Assembly: GCA_938074205.1 (NCBI GenBank)
Contig: CALJES010000006.1
Location: 186,001 to 250,000, forward strand
Length of the DNA: 64,000 nucleotides
DNA from: an uncultured bacterium
GTDB lineage: Bacteria; Armatimonadota; UBA5829
Direction: 5' to 3'
Shown here: positions 35,160 to 47,206 of the stretch, piece after piece
Layout of the letters: every line of letters begins with the position of its first letter
How positions within the stretch are numbered: the stretch's first letter is position 1
The notes under the pieces: model-generated
The model's database searches: none
Told to the model about the DNA's origin: nothing
What the model saw: only the letters and a program-made list of their open reading frames with translations
Translations under genes and position numbers: made by a program

Positions 35160-36673
35160 AGACAAGGCTATCCAAGGCAGCGAAACTCATTCAAGCTGTG
35201 GTAATTACAACAGCCACGAGTTTCATCGTTCTAGCGCTGCTTTTTCAGTACCGTATACGCATCGCTAACGACTGGCAGCGCTACGCTAAGCTTCCGACCC
35301 TTCGACAACCCGGCAAAAATGATACGGTGGTAGTGTTCGCACCGCACTGCGATGACGAAACTTTGGGCTGCGGGGGTTTGCTTGCGACAGCAAAATCAAA
35401 CGGAGCCAAGGTACGAGTAGTACTAATTACGAACGGAGACGGTTACCGAATTGGAGTAGCCAGAGCATACGGCACAATCCGTGTTACACCTGAAATGTGC
35501 ATCAGGTATGCATACCATAGGCAAAAAGAGACGCTTCTGGCGTTATCAAAGTTGGGAATCAAGGCAGACGAAATAACATTTCTGGGTTATCCGGATCGGG
35601 GCATCTCAGCACTATGGACCGAATTTTGGAGCAGCGACACCCTCTATGTGTCCAATGCGACCAAGACCAGCCGCTCACCCTATGCAAATTCACTTACACC
35701 GAACGCACCTTACTGCGGGGAGAGTCTGTCACGTGATATCGAACGCATTCTGATCACGGAGAAGCCGACAATCGTCTACGCACCTCATCCATTCGACGAT
35801 CATCCCGATCATTATGCTAGCTACTGCTTCGTCGCAGCTGCAATCGCCCAGCTAAGCCTGGAAAAGCCTGATCTCGCCTCGAGAATAAGACTGCTTACAT
35901 ATTTAGTACACAGAGGAGACTGGCCTGTGCCGAGGGGAGATCATATCAATGAACCCCTGGCTCCGCCTCATGCGCTCTCAAGAGGTGAAACCAAATGGTT
36001 TTCATTTCCACTGAGTCCGGCTATTGTGCAAGCAAAGAGAGCAGCAATTAAGAGCTATAGATCACAAACGTCAATAGAAAAGGGGTTCTTGACTAGCTTC
36101 GCTCGACGCAACGAGATCTTCGGCGAGCTTCAAAGACGTACTATGCAACGAGTTCAGGTAGGAAGGATTTCCATTGACGGTTCGCCAGCTGACTGGCGAG
36201 GAATTCACCCTGCATTGATTGATCCAACGGGAGATCATCTGCTTCGTGAGATCAGCAAGGGAGGCGACGTTAGAGCCGTGTACGTATGCGCAGATGATCA
36301 TTACATGTACATCAGGATTGATTGTGCTCGGCCCCTCTCTAAGCGCATTACCTACACGACCTACATCCGTATAGTCTCTGAGGACCGTCCCATCACGCAC
36401 TCCAAGACACAACGCAAAAAAAGTGTCCCCGTTCCGCCATCCCCCGAAGGGACCAAGTACAACGTGGCCATCAAGCCCAGCTACTTCCATAGGCCTTTAG
36501 GGACAATTACCTGCGTTCGAAAGAACGTAATAGAGATCGCACTGCCGGGTGTTATCTTAGAACCGAATGCAGTGGTTTTCTTGCAAGTTCGAACGCGACT
36601 CGCGAAGCTCACAATTGACAAAACAGGTTGGGTAGACATTCACGTTCGCGCCCAAGGAACCAATGACAAGTAA
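35147..36673 (+). CDS. Membrane-anchored PIG-L/LmbE-type deacetylase with C-terminal beta domain
   Basis: The 508-residue protein has a basic N-terminus and one hydrophobic anchor (about 14-35). The PIG-L domain begins at VVVFAPHCDDETLG (PHxDDE at 66-71), and the second metal segment is APHPFDDHPDH (about residues 207-216). This family removes acetyl groups from N-acetylglucosamine-type substrates using zinc. After about 340 the sequence changes to a beta-rich domain (ISIDGSPADWRG, GGDVRAVYVCADDHYMYIRID) resembling family 9 carbohydrate-binding modules. The domain probably faces the periplasm. No clear Shine-Dalgarno precedes the ATG. Confidence 0.82.
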   Translation: MSIKKTRLSKAAKLIQAVVITTATSFIVLALLFQYRIRIANDWQRYAKLPTLRQPGKNDTVVVFAPHCDDETLGCGGLLATAKSNGAKVRVVLITNGDGYRIGVARAYGTIRVTPEMCIRYAYHRQKETLLALSKLGIKADEITFLGYPDRGISALWTEFWSSDTLYVSNATKTSRSPYANSLTPNAPYCGESLSRDIERILITEKPTIVYAPHPFDDHPDHYASYCFVAAAIAQLSLEKPDLASRIRLLTYLVHRGDWPVPRGDHINEPLAPPHALSRGETKWFSFPLSPAIVQAKRAAIKSYRSQTSIEKGFLTSFARRNEIFGELQRRTMQRVQVGRISIDGSPADWRGIHPALIDPTGDHLLREISKGGDVRAVYVCADDHYMYIRIDCARPLSKRITYTTYIRIVSEDRPITHSKTQRKKSVPVPPSPEGTKYNVAIKPSYFHRPLGTITCVRKNVIEIALPGVILEPNAVVFLQVRTRLAKLTIDKTGWVDIHVRAQGTNDK

Positions 36674-36720
36674 GTGACCACGGCAACCAAACAGCGAGAC
36701 CGACAATAGGTAGGTGTAAG

Positions 36721-36749
36721 TCTGCCCTACTCGTTAATCTGTGGGCAGA
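36721..36749. terminator. Weak hairpin between convergent PIG-L and slipin genes
   Basis: TCTGCCC (36721-36727) and GGGCAGA (36743-36749) form a 7-bp stem with a 15-base loop. No clear U-tract follows on either strand, so termination is only suggested by position. Confidence 0.35.
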
Positions 36750-36764
36750 ATCGGTGGGCTAAGT

Positions 36765-37550
36765 CTATGAGTCTGGTCCGAAGCCCTTTTCGAGCTTGTC
36801 CAATGCCTTCCGGAATGATTCTATGAGGTCTATCGGCATCGGGAAAACTATCGTTGTATTGTGCTCGGTTCCTATTTCGCGCAGGGTCTGCAGGTACCGC
36901 AGCTGCAGCGCTTGGGGATTGGCACTAATCGTATCGGCCGCTTCTCTCAACTTCTGAGCTGCCTGAGCCTCGCCTTCTGCATTAATGATCTTGGCACGCC
37001 GCTCTCGCTCTGTCTCAGCTTGGTTCGCCATTGCGCGCTTCATACTTTCGGGAAGCGTAACATCTCTAACTTCCACGGCAAGGACTTTGATTCCCCAGGG
37101 CTCTGTAACCTCATCAATTATGCTTTGAAGCTTGGAATTGATCTTATCTCGCTCAGCCAGCAATTCGTCCAGTTCTGCCTGGCCTATCACACTTCGCAAC
37201 GTCGTTTGAGCCTGCAAAGAAGTAGCTCTGACCCAGTTCTCCACCTTCGTGACAGCGTACTCCGCATTGATAACCTGAAAGAACACCACTGCATCAACCA
37301 TTACCGAGACGTTGTCTCGCGTGATAATCTCCTGTTTCGGAACGTCCATGGTCACGACGCGAGTGTCGATTACGATCAGCTTGTCAATAACCGGCCACAC
37401 AAAACGAATCCCGGGCATCTTGACGTGATCGAAACGACCAAAACGCAACAGCACGCCCCTTTCCCATTCCCGGATTATCCTCACTGAGTTAGCGACGACA
37501 ATAACCACGAAAAAGATTAGAATCCCTATCGCACCGTATAACTCTCCCAT
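36765..37550 (-). CDS. Slipin (SPFH/Band 7 membrane protein)
   Basis: The 261-residue protein has one N-terminal membrane helix (about 5-25) and an SPFH domain typical of bacterial slipins (REWERGVLLRFG, GIRFVWPVID, VVTMDVPKQE, VDAVVFFQV, RAMANQAETERERRAKIINAEGE), with a coiled C-terminal helix. Slipins form oligomers at the inner membrane. They are commonly paired with an NfeD-type protease, and such a gene lies 84 bases upstream here, in the expected order for a two-gene operon. Confidence 0.92.
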   Translation of the reverse strand: MGELYGAIGILIFFVVIVVANSVRIIREWERGVLLRFGRFDHVKMPGIRFVWPVIDKLIVIDTRVVTMDVPKQEIITRDNVSVMVDAVVFFQVINAEYAVTKVENWVRATSLQAQTTLRSVIGQAELDELLAERDKINSKLQSIIDEVTEPWGIKVLAVEVRDVTLPESMKRAMANQAETERERRAKIINAEGEAQAAQKLREAADTISANPQALQLRYLQTLREIGTEHNTTIVFPMPIDLIESFRKALDKLEKGFGPDS

Positions 37551-37634
37551 AATACCCTCCTTGAAATTTACTTAAATTGTCTACTGAACACTGCAAAGCA
37601 GTTTAGTTGCCACACTCACAGCCGAAATTCGCAC

Positions 37635-38933
37635 TCACTCACCTGCGTGCCTGCGAACCTTTAGCTTGAGACCTTGCATCTCCACAACTTCAACCAGCTC
37701 ACCCTTTGAAATCTTACCATCGATGCTGGTAGCAGTCCAAAGAGAACCGTCGACGAACACCTTGCCTATCGGGTCAAGGTCAGTTTTAGCCTCGCCGATG
37801 TGTCCAACCACACCTTCCCGACCCGACAAATAAGGGTTCTTGAGTGCTCGAACTCCCAAACTCACCACAAAGGCAAAAAAGCCAGTAGTAAGCAACGTCA
37901 CGAACGCAAGAAGCCATATAGGCAGCATGAATCCCTCCGCAGCCCTGAAAAGCATAATCAGCCCCAGGAACAGACTTATTGCGCCGCCGACTGTGAGGAC
38001 CCCATGTGTCGGCGTAAAGAGCTCAATCAAGAACATTGCTATTCCAAGAGCTATAAACACAAAGCCAGCCACATTAACGGGCAGTACGCTATAAGAATAG
38101 AGCAAGAGTACAATGGAAATGGCACCAATTACGCCCGGAAATATCGATCCCGGATTGGCGAGTTCGTAAATCAGGCCGTATGTTGCTGCAAGTGTTAGAA
38201 ACAGCACCACCATCGGATTGCTCAGGTAGTGCAAGAACTTTTCCCATGGGCTCATGGGTTGGTCTTCGATAGGGGCAGACTTGGTTCTGAGCACTATAAT
38301 TTTGTCGCCAGCTACCTTCACACGGCGGCCGTCGAGCTTATGCATTAAATCCGCTACGTTCTTAGCGATAAGATCGATAACGTTTTTTGCAAGAGCCTCT
38401 TTGGACGTCAGATTCGATGCCTCGCGCACAGCCTTTTCAGCCCACTCTACGTTCCGCCCACGTTCTTTAGCAATAGACCTGGCCTTGGCAGCAAGATCGT
38501 TTATTATCTTGCGTTCCATGGACTTGCCAATTTTCTCAACCTCACCGGACGGACTCAGTGCCACAGGTGTAGCAGATCCGATATTCGACACCGGCGACAT
38601 AGCTGCCACGTGAGCAACCATTGTAATTAGCGCGCCGGCAGAAGCTGCAGTCGCTCCGTCCGGCGATACATACACTATGACGGGAATCTTAGATGCCAGA
38701 ATAGATTGGATTATCTTCTGCGTGGAACTAAGCAGCCCACCCGGCGTGTCCATAACAATTAAGACCGCTTGAGCCCGTTCTTGGGCGCGAGCTATTCCCG
38801 CGGTGATGTAGTCTGCCGTTACCGGGTCTATCTGATCGACTATATAAAGCTGGACTACCGGTAGTGGTTCCTCAGCGTGTAACGGCAATAGAATCAGGAT
38901 TAGAAGTAAAAGCAAAACGATTCTAGGTATCAT
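37635..38933 (-). CDS. NfeD-family membrane serine protease (ClpP-class)
   Basis: The 432-residue long-form NfeD has a signal peptide (about 1-20) and a ClpP-class protease domain (about 25-230), with MDTPGGLLSS and ATAASAGALI carrying the nucleophile Ser. A Lys in the following helical segment would serve as general base. Four or five membrane helices follow (about 245-370), then a C-terminal OB-fold NfeD domain (about 375-430). Archaeal relatives cleave the C-terminus of the partner stomatin. The adjacent slipin gene is the expected partner. Confidence 0.92.
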   Translation of the reverse strand: MIPRIVLLLLLILILLPLHAEEPLPVVQLYIVDQIDPVTADYITAGIARAQERAQAVLIVMDTPGGLLSSTQKIIQSILASKIPVIVYVSPDGATAASAGALITMVAHVAAMSPVSNIGSATPVALSPSGEVEKIGKSMERKIINDLAAKARSIAKERGRNVEWAEKAVREASNLTSKEALAKNVIDLIAKNVADLMHKLDGRRVKVAGDKIIVLRTKSAPIEDQPMSPWEKFLHYLSNPMVVLFLTLAATYGLIYELANPGSIFPGVIGAISIVLLLYSYSVLPVNVAGFVFIALGIAMFLIELFTPTHGVLTVGGAISLFLGLIMLFRAAEGFMLPIWLLAFVTLLTTGFFAFVVSLGVRALKNPYLSGREGVVGHIGEAKTDLDPIGKVFVDGSLWTATSIDGKISKGELVEVVEMQGLKLKVRRHAGE

Positions 38934-38993
38934 CTCGACACCGAATCCTACATTTAGATATTACTTCCTTCCCTCCCTATGGCACTCATTCCT

Positions 38994-39023
38994 TTGACGA
39001 AATACCTCCGGCTGTGTTATAGT
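38994..39023 (+). promoter_or_regulatory. Promoter of the HAD-thiD-pyrG run, probably leaderless
   Basis: TTGACG (38994-38999), an 18-base spacer and TATAGT (39018-39023). The GTG/ATG start codons at 39032/39035 follow after only 8 or 11 bases and no Shine-Dalgarno is present. Confidence 0.6.
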
Positions 39024-39031
39024 TTATACCC

Positions 39032-39843
39032 GTGATGCACCTCGGAAGTCCCTCTAGTATACCACGCCTTTGGATTTTGGACCTCGACGGCGTAATATAC
39101 CGCGGCAAAGAGCGGCAACCTTACGCAAGGGAGTTTGTCCTGCACGTTCGGTCGCAAGGCGATATGGTCCGTTTCCTCACCAACAAGGCTGCTCATTCAC
39201 GCGATGAATACGCCGGGTTATTGACTTCTCTTGGCATACCAACATCGTCGAGCGAAGTAATGACTTCAGGCTATGCCACAGCACTTTACTTGGCGGAGAA
39301 CGGTGCAGAGGGGAAAACCGTATACTGTATCGGCGAGAGCGGTATAGAGCGGGAATTGGCAGCATTTGGGATCAATGTGATAAGAGATGGAGAGTTGCCG
39401 AACGCTCAAATCGAGTACGTAATTGTCGGGATGGACAGGCGGTTCACCTACGACAAGCTTGCTCGAGCACAGAAGGCAATCCTTAAAGGTGCAAGATTTA
39501 TAGCTACTAATGAGGATCCTACTCTCCCAGTCGAGAACGGTGGTTTGTTGCCTGGTGCCGGGTGCATGGTCGCCGCAGTTAGGGTGGCAACGTCTGTTGA
39601 GCCTTTAGTTGTGGGAAAGCCTCACACCTACGCTCTAGAAAAGCTGATGGATTCGACTGACACTGTTCCAGAACGAACAATTGTCGTAGGTGATCGATTG
39701 GATACCGACATACTTGCTGGTAAGAGAGTAGGTGCAAGGACAGTGCTAGTACTCACGGGAGTCACTACCAGGGAGCAGGCTGAAAAAGCCTCCGACGAAC
39801 TCAAACCGGATTTGATTGTTGAAACCCTGGGGGATCTTCTACA

Positions 39844-39853
<10 letters not shown>
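39032..39853 (+). CDS. HAD-superfamily IIA phosphatase (NagD-like)
   Basis: The 273-residue protein has the HAD motif I LWILDLDGVIYRG, motif II near MTSGYATA, a C2A-type cap, and motif III/IV in GDRLDTDILAGKRVGA. Relatives dephosphorylate phosphoglycolate, p-nitrophenyl phosphate or nucleotides. Its true substrate is unknown. The start is either GTG 39032 or ATG 39035. Its last codons overlap thiD by 10 bases, so it is part of a tight operon with thiD and pyrG. Confidence 0.88.
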
Positions 39854-42260
<2,407 letters not shown>

Positions 42261-42265
42261 CCGAA

Positions 42266-43183
42266 GTGCAGGGTGGCCAGATACTAGCAACAACTGCCTC
42301 AATATTTCTGCTCCTATTGGCGGGATACGCAGCCAAAAGGTTTGGCGTACTGAAAGCAAGCGATGCAAGTGTTGTAAATGCTCTCGTTATCTACCTTACA
42401 ATGCCTGCCTTCATATTCGTTTCGATACACAACAAACCCATAACGCCGGAGATGGTCAAGGCGCCGGTCGCCGGTTTCGCAATGGAAATGGCGGTCATAG
42501 GAATTGCCTATGTTGTAGCACGAGCACTGCAACTAGACAGGCGGACGACAGGAGCATTTATGCTTGTTTCAGCCTTTGGAAACACAGGATTTCTAGGATA
42601 TCCAGTCGTCACAGCTGCGTTCAATCATAACAAAAGCGCCTTGTTGTCCGCTGTTATGTTCGATGAGTTTGCGATGGCCCTGGCGCTCAATAGCATCGGA
42701 GTTGCCGTGGCTCTAACATTTTCCGGGGCAGGACTCGACTGGAAGTGTGTGCTGGAATTTCTCAAGACGCCTCTTTTTCCGGCGACAGTAATATCGCTGC
42801 TGCTCAGGAGTACGGATCTGCCCAGATTCTTAACAACAGCGCTTGACCATCTTGCTGCCGGAACCATACCGTTGGCAATGATCTCTATAGGATTGAGCTT
42901 GAGTGCTGGAGCGATAAGAAATCATCCCACAGCCATAGCTGCATCACTTGTCCTGAAGATGGCAATTCTGCCAGCGCTCGTGTGGCTTGCGGTTACAGCA
43001 CTCGGCATAGAGGGAACAGTCAAGCAGGTTGCCATTTTAGAATCCGCTATGCCGTCGGCAGTTTTTTCTGGCGTCGTAGCTTCACGATTCGGTGCCAACG
43101 GGACATTCGCAGCCGCGGCAATATTCGTTTTGACCCTATGCAGCATTGTACTGATACCACTTACTCTAGTTCTAATCACCTAG
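42266..43183 (+). CDS. AEC-family transporter
   Basis: The 305-residue protein has about ten hydrophobic helices and AEC (auxin efflux carrier) features: LLLLAGYAAKRFGVL, LTMPAFIFVSI, SAFGNTGFLGYPV and ESAMPSAVFSGVVA. Family members move malate, malonate or other small carboxylates and some unknown solutes. GTG 42266 is five bases after pyrG, so it could be co-transcribed. No substrate can be inferred. Confidence 0.88.
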   Translation: MQGGQILATTASIFLLLLAGYAAKRFGVLKASDASVVNALVIYLTMPAFIFVSIHNKPITPEMVKAPVAGFAMEMAVIGIAYVVARALQLDRRTTGAFMLVSAFGNTGFLGYPVVTAAFNHNKSALLSAVMFDEFAMALALNSIGVAVALTFSGAGLDWKCVLEFLKTPLFPATVISLLLRSTDLPRFLTTALDHLAAGTIPLAMISIGLSLSAGAIRNHPTAIAASLVLKMAILPALVWLAVTALGIEGTVKQVAILESAMPSAVFSGVVASRFGANGTFAAAAIFVLTLCSIVLIPLTLVLIT

Positions 43184-43191
43184 CAACAGAT

Positions 43192-43200
43192 TGCTATAAT
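43192..43200 (+). promoter_or_regulatory. Extended -10 promoter before the UvrD/PcrA gene
   Basis: TGC-TATAAT is an extended -10 element. It ends 9 bases before ATG 43210, so the transcript would be leaderless or nearly so. No -35 match and no Shine-Dalgarno are visible. Confidence 0.45.
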
Positions 43201-43209
43201 TGAGTAGCT

Positions 43210-45369
43210 ATGACTGACAGAATCCTTGAAGAACTGAATGAAGAGCAGCAAGCAGCAGTGCTGCACACGGAAGGTCCTGTACTTGTGTTTGCCGGTGCAG
43301 GCAGTGGAAAAACTCGTGTGCTTACCTACAGAATCGCCTACTTGATTAAGGAAAAAAGCGTGCGGCCCCATGAGATTTTGGCGGTCACATTCACAAACAA
43401 AGCTGCAAACGAAATGAAGGAGCGCATAGAACAGCTCCTTGGACAAAGGGCAGCCGGCCTGTGGGCAGGCACCTTCCACGGTATTTGTGCTCGCATACTA
43501 CGAGAGAGAGGCAACGAAATTGGGATCGATCGCAACTTCACGATATTTGACGATTACGACCAGTTGTCCCTTGTGCGCGAGTGTATGGATAACTTGAATT
43601 TAGACCAGAAGCGATATCCTCCGCGGGCAATCCTCGATCTCATTTCCAGAGCCAAGGAAAGATTGATCGAGCCACACGAGTTCGGCATCCATTTTTCTGG
43701 ACAGAACGAAGCAATTGCGAAACACGTTTATCCCTTGTACCAGCAGAAGTTAGCCGAAAACCGCGCTACCGATTTCGATGATCTGATAATGCAGACAGTC
43801 AAGCTGCTTAGAACAAGCGATTCCGCGCGTGAGCATTACCAACGTAGGTTTAGGTACATCTTAGTAGATGAGTACCAGGATATCAACTACGCCCAATACG
43901 TGCTCGTAAAGCTCCTAGCAGCTAAACACCGAAACGTATTCTGTGTAGGCGATGACGATCAGTCGATTTATCGCTGGCGTGGTGCAGACGTCGGCATCAT
44001 TCTGCAGTTTGAATCAGACTACCCAGATGCAACGGTTTACAAGCTTGAACGAAACTACCGCTCTACTAAGAAGATCCTGGAAGCTGCAAACAGAGTAGTT
44101 TCGCTCAACCGCAGCAGAGCCCAGAAGAAGCTGTGGACAGAAAATCCCGAAGGCTGCGACATCGAGATCATCGAAGCTGGCAACGAAATTGACGAGGCAG
44201 AACGTATCGCCTATTCAATCCAACAGAAGATCTCTTCCGAAAAGCGCGAGTACCGCGATATTGCAGTGCTCTATAGAATAAATGCGCAATCACGCGTACT
44301 CGAGGACACATTTATGCGCCATAGGATCCCCCACAAACTGGTAGGGGCGGTCAGATTCTATGAACGCAAGGAAGTAAAGGACATTATTGCCTATCTGCGT
44401 CTTGCAGCGAACCCATTTGAAAGTGTCAGCTTGAGGCGAGTCATCAACGTTCCTCACCGAGGAATAGGTGCGGCTTCCTTCGCTAAACTGGAAGAGTTCG
44501 CCTTGGAAAGAGGCATAACGCTGTATGAAGCTCTTCACAGGTTGGAAGAGGCAAAAGACATAGCTAAACGCACAAGAACCGCTATGGAGTCCTTCGCAGC
44601 AATCATAGACCACCTGCACGAACTCAGCATGCAACTACCTGTAAATCGCCTCGCCGAGGAAGCAGTAGCAGTATCTGGCTATATTGACGCTCTCTCCCAG
44701 GAACACACAGTAGAAGCTCAATCAAGGATTGAGAACGTAAAAGAACTCCTAACCGTTACCCATCAGTTTGTTGAAAGTAGCGAGAACCCGAGTCTTGCAG
44801 CCTTCCTGGAGCAAGTATCACTGATATCCGATGTGGACACGTACGACCCCTCTGGAAATGCGGTCACGTTGATGACGCTGCATTCCGCAAAGGGACTTGA
44901 GTTCCCAGTAGTTTACATAGCAGGAATGGAAGAAGGTATCTTGCCGCATAGGCGTTCGGCAACCGACAACGAAGAACTGGAGGAAGAAAGACGGCTGTGC
45001 TACGTAGGAATGACGCGTGCGAAAGAGGAGCTCATATTTTCCCATGCGTACAAGCGCACGCTAATGGGCCAAACACAGCTATGCGAGGTCTCACGCTTCT
45101 TGCGCGACATCCCGAGCGAGCTATTCACAGGCACCTTGCCCGACATGCGCAGAACCCAAGACACTCAATGGAAGCGAGATTTTGTACCGCGCATTACCCC
45201 TGCAACTGCAAGTTTCAAACCGGCTACAAAGGTGGAGCATCCGCATTTCGGGAAGGGAATTGTTCTCAACTGCACCGGATCAGGCGATGATGAACGGGTG
45301 ACTGTTGCATTCGACGAATTTGGTGTCAAGGTTCTAGCAGTAAGCGTCGCAAAGCTTAGAAAAATCTAA
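43210..45369 (+). CDS. pcrA: UvrD/PcrA-type DNA helicase
   Basis: This 719-residue superfamily 1A 3'-5' helicase acts in nucleotide excision repair, mismatch repair and removal of stalled replication intermediates. Motifs seen in order: Q-motif LNEEQQAAV, Walker A GAGSGKT (29-35), motif Ia AVTFTNKAANEM, motif II VDEYQDIN, motif III GDDDQSIYRWRGAD, motif IV YRSTKKI, motif V VTLMTLHSAKGLEF and motif VI RLCYVGMTRAKEEL. The C-terminal tail has a Tudor-like segment (HPHFGKGIVL). PcrA-type versus UvrD-type naming is uncertain. Confidence 0.94.
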   Translation: MTDRILEELNEEQQAAVLHTEGPVLVFAGAGSGKTRVLTYRIAYLIKEKSVRPHEILAVTFTNKAANEMKERIEQLLGQRAAGLWAGTFHGICARILRERGNEIGIDRNFTIFDDYDQLSLVRECMDNLNLDQKRYPPRAILDLISRAKERLIEPHEFGIHFSGQNEAIAKHVYPLYQQKLAENRATDFDDLIMQTVKLLRTSDSAREHYQRRFRYILVDEYQDINYAQYVLVKLLAAKHRNVFCVGDDDQSIYRWRGADVGIILQFESDYPDATVYKLERNYRSTKKILEAANRVVSLNRSRAQKKLWTENPEGCDIEIIEAGNEIDEAERIAYSIQQKISSEKREYRDIAVLYRINAQSRVLEDTFMRHRIPHKLVGAVRFYERKEVKDIIAYLRLAANPFESVSLRRVINVPHRGIGAASFAKLEEFALERGITLYEALHRLEEAKDIAKRTRTAMESFAAIIDHLHELSMQLPVNRLAEEAVAVSGYIDALSQEHTVEAQSRIENVKELLTVTHQFVESSENPSLAAFLEQVSLISDVDTYDPSGNAVTLMTLHSAKGLEFPVVYIAGMEEGILPHRRSATDNEELEEERRLCYVGMTRAKEELIFSHAYKRTLMGQTQLCEVSRFLRDIPSELFTGTLPDMRRTQDTQWKRDFVPRITPATASFKPATKVEHPHFGKGIVLNCTGSGDDERVTVAFDEFGVKVLAVSVAKLRKI

Positions 45370-45394
45370 GAGTTACCAGTGCGCTCCCACCGCT

Positions 45395-45982
45395 TTATTC
45401 GATCGGACGCGAGCGGTTGCACACCTGAGATATGTCACCATTCGGTATTATGTAGAGGCTGCCATCCTCTCCGCGAATTCGCGTGGTTCGCATGCCAAGT
45501 TCTTCTACGGTACCGGTAACAGCACCTATCGTAACGACGTCGCCCACTCCATACTGATCCTCTATAAGTATAAAAAGCCCCGCAATCCAGTCTCGAACCA
45601 GCTTTTGTGCACCGAATCCCACAGCTATACCTGCCACGCTTGCAGTAGTCAACACGGGAACAATGTTTATGCCTGCGGCCTGGAGTATCATTACAACCGC
45701 CACGAAACCCAGAACAAAAGATATCGTACTTCCAAGGAGAGTTTGCAGAGACTTTATGCGAGCTTCGCGCGCAACAAGCCGGTCTTTGGCCACCTTAGCG
45801 AGCATTGATTGAGCGAACCTCGCCAGAATCCTAAGCAAGATGAAACGGACAAGAAAATATGCCACGATGATCACAATGATCCTCGTGGCTGCACTGACGG
45901 CACCCTCTAGGTGCCTGATCAGAACTTCAGACCAATATTCAGTGTCCCACAGGTTCTGCGCAGTCTTAAGATTCACAGGCAA
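45395..45982 (-). CDS. Short MscS-family mechanosensitive channel
   Basis: The 195-residue protein has an N-terminal amphipathic part, hydrophobic helices (about 30-50 and 80-105), the pore-lining TM3 (VAGIAVGFGAQKLVRD) and a beta domain (FILIEDQYGVGDVVTIG, VEELGMRTTRIRGEDG, IIPNGDI). It ends right after IIPNGDISQVCNRSRP, so it lacks the C-terminal alpha/beta vestibule of full MscS. No frameshift continuation is seen. The gene starts 17 bases after ftsZ and may be the last gene of the division operon. The start is TTG 45982 or GTG 45976. Confidence 0.8.
   Translation of the reverse strand: MPVNLKTAQNLWDTEYWSEVLIRHLEGAVSAATRIIVIIVAYFLVRFILLRILARFAQSMLAKVAKDRLVAREARIKSLQTLLGSTISFVLGFVAVVMILQAAGINIVPVLTTASVAGIAVGFGAQKLVRDWIAGLFILIEDQYGVGDVVTIGAVTGTVEELGMRTTRIRGEDGSLYIIPNGDISQVCNRSRPIE
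45548..45576 (+). repeat. 29-base near-repeat, copy 2 (antisense within the MscS gene)
   Basis: It matches 35131-35159 at 26 of 29 bases. The differences fall at a silent position in Leu, a silent position in Asp and a Tyr/Phe change when read in the MscS frame. Confidence 0.45.
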
Positions 45983-45999
45983 ACGTATTACGCAACGAC

Positions 46000-47109
46000 C
46001 TAGCGCCGGCGCAAGAATGCAGGGATATCCAACTCGCTTTCGGGAATCAACTCTTCCATCTGCGTGTCAAACGGCAATCCCGAACCCGATTCGCCTTCTT
46101 GACTAGTTACCGTAGCAGCACCTGCTTTGGCTGGGACAAGTTGTCGTCGTTCAGCATCAAATCCTGTTGCCACAACTGTGACCCTGACCTCATTCGACAT
46201 CGAGTCGTCCAGCACCACGCCGAATCGCATGAATACGTCGTCGCAGCCGCAGGCCTTCTGCACCAAATCGGCTGCTTCATTAACCTCAGTAAGCTTCAAG
46301 TCAGGAGCACCCACGAAGTGCATCAGAACATTCTGCGCTCCATCTATTGTAGTCTCTACTAGAGGATTGGAGCAGGCTAACTCTGCAGCACGCACTGCTC
46401 GTTGGTCACCGCTAGCCTGGCCAATACCTATGAGGGCAGTGCCCTTGTTCTCCATAACGGTTCTCACATCGCGAAAGTCAATGTTTATTACCCCAGCTAA
46501 GGTTATTATGTCGGAAATACCCTGAACGCCCTGGCGCAAGACGTCATCGGCTATCTTGAACGCCTCAATAAGAGTTGCATTCTTGTCGACAACGGTAAGT
46601 AGTCTCTCGTTTGGAATGACTAAAAGAGCATCCACAACGTTTCTGAGCCGATCGATTCCTTGATCAGCTATATCCGCACGCCGGGGACCTTCGAACGCGA
46701 ACGGCTTGGTGACTACCGCTACTGTGAGCGAACCAAGCTCTTTTGATATCTCCGCGACAATCGGTGCTGCACCGGTGCCTGTGCCACCACCCATTCCCGC
46801 TGTTACGAAGACCATGTCGGCCCCTTCGAGAAGCCTTCTAATTTCCGGTCGGCTTTCTTCAGCTGCCTCACGTCCAACTTCTGGGTTTCCACCGGCTCCC
46901 AAGCCGCGTGCCACGTTCTCGCCTAGCTGCAGCTTTTGTTTTGCACTTGACAATTCCAATGCCTGGCTATCCGTATTCATAGAAATAAACTCGACGCTGG
47001 ACACCCTGGCGTCGATCATCCGGTTGACCGCATTGGTCCCTCCACCGCCAACACCTACCACCTTGATTTTCGCGCGCTTGTCGACATCGCCACTCCCCAT
47101 AAGCTCCAT
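46000..47109 (-). CDS. ftsZ: Cell division protein FtsZ
   Basis: FtsZ is the tubulin-like GTPase that forms the Z ring. The 369-residue protein has the nucleotide-binding [13 protein letters not shown], the tubulin signature GGGTGTG at 107-113 and the T7 loop NIDFRDV with the catalytic acidic residues. The C-terminal conserved peptide [11 protein letters not shown] binds FtsA and other membrane tethers. ATG 47109 and the internal ATG three codons later both have nearby GGAG sites. It follows ftsA by 97 bases, the standard order. Confidence 0.97.
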   Translation of the reverse strand: MELMGSGDVDKRAKIKVVGVGGGGTNAVNRMIDARVSSVEFISMNTDSQALELSSAKQKLQLGENVARGLGAGGNPEVGREAAEESRPEIRRLLEGADMVFVTAGMGGGTGTGAAPIVAEISKELGSLTVAVVTKPFAFEGPRRADIADQGIDRLRNVVDALLVIPNERLLTVVDKNATLIEAFKIADDVLRQGVQGISDIITLAGVINIDFRDVRTVMENKGTALIGIGQASGDQRAVRAAELACSNPLVETTIDGAQNVLMHFVGAPDLKLTEVNEAADLVQKACGCDDVFMRFGVVLDDSMSNEVRVTVVATGFDAERRQLVPAKAGAATVTSQEGESGSGLPFDTQMEELIPESELDIPAFLRRR

Positions 47110-47206
47110 ACTCCTCTCCCATACTCGTATCAGGCTTACAAATGTAAACGCTCTGTATTAAGGCAACTGCTGCATACAACTCGTTTAGAAAACAAATTAA
47201 TGCGCT

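Noticed and set aside
34987-35190. 67-codon minus-strand frame containing FILIEDQFGLG, considered as an mscS pseudogene
   Set aside because: Only about 11 residues resemble MscS; the flanks do not align in any frame. It is reported as a short repeat, not as a pseudogene.
36861-37487. 208-codon plus-strand frame opposite the slipin gene
   Set aside because: It is fully antisense to a conserved SPFH protein and shows no domain or ribosome site.
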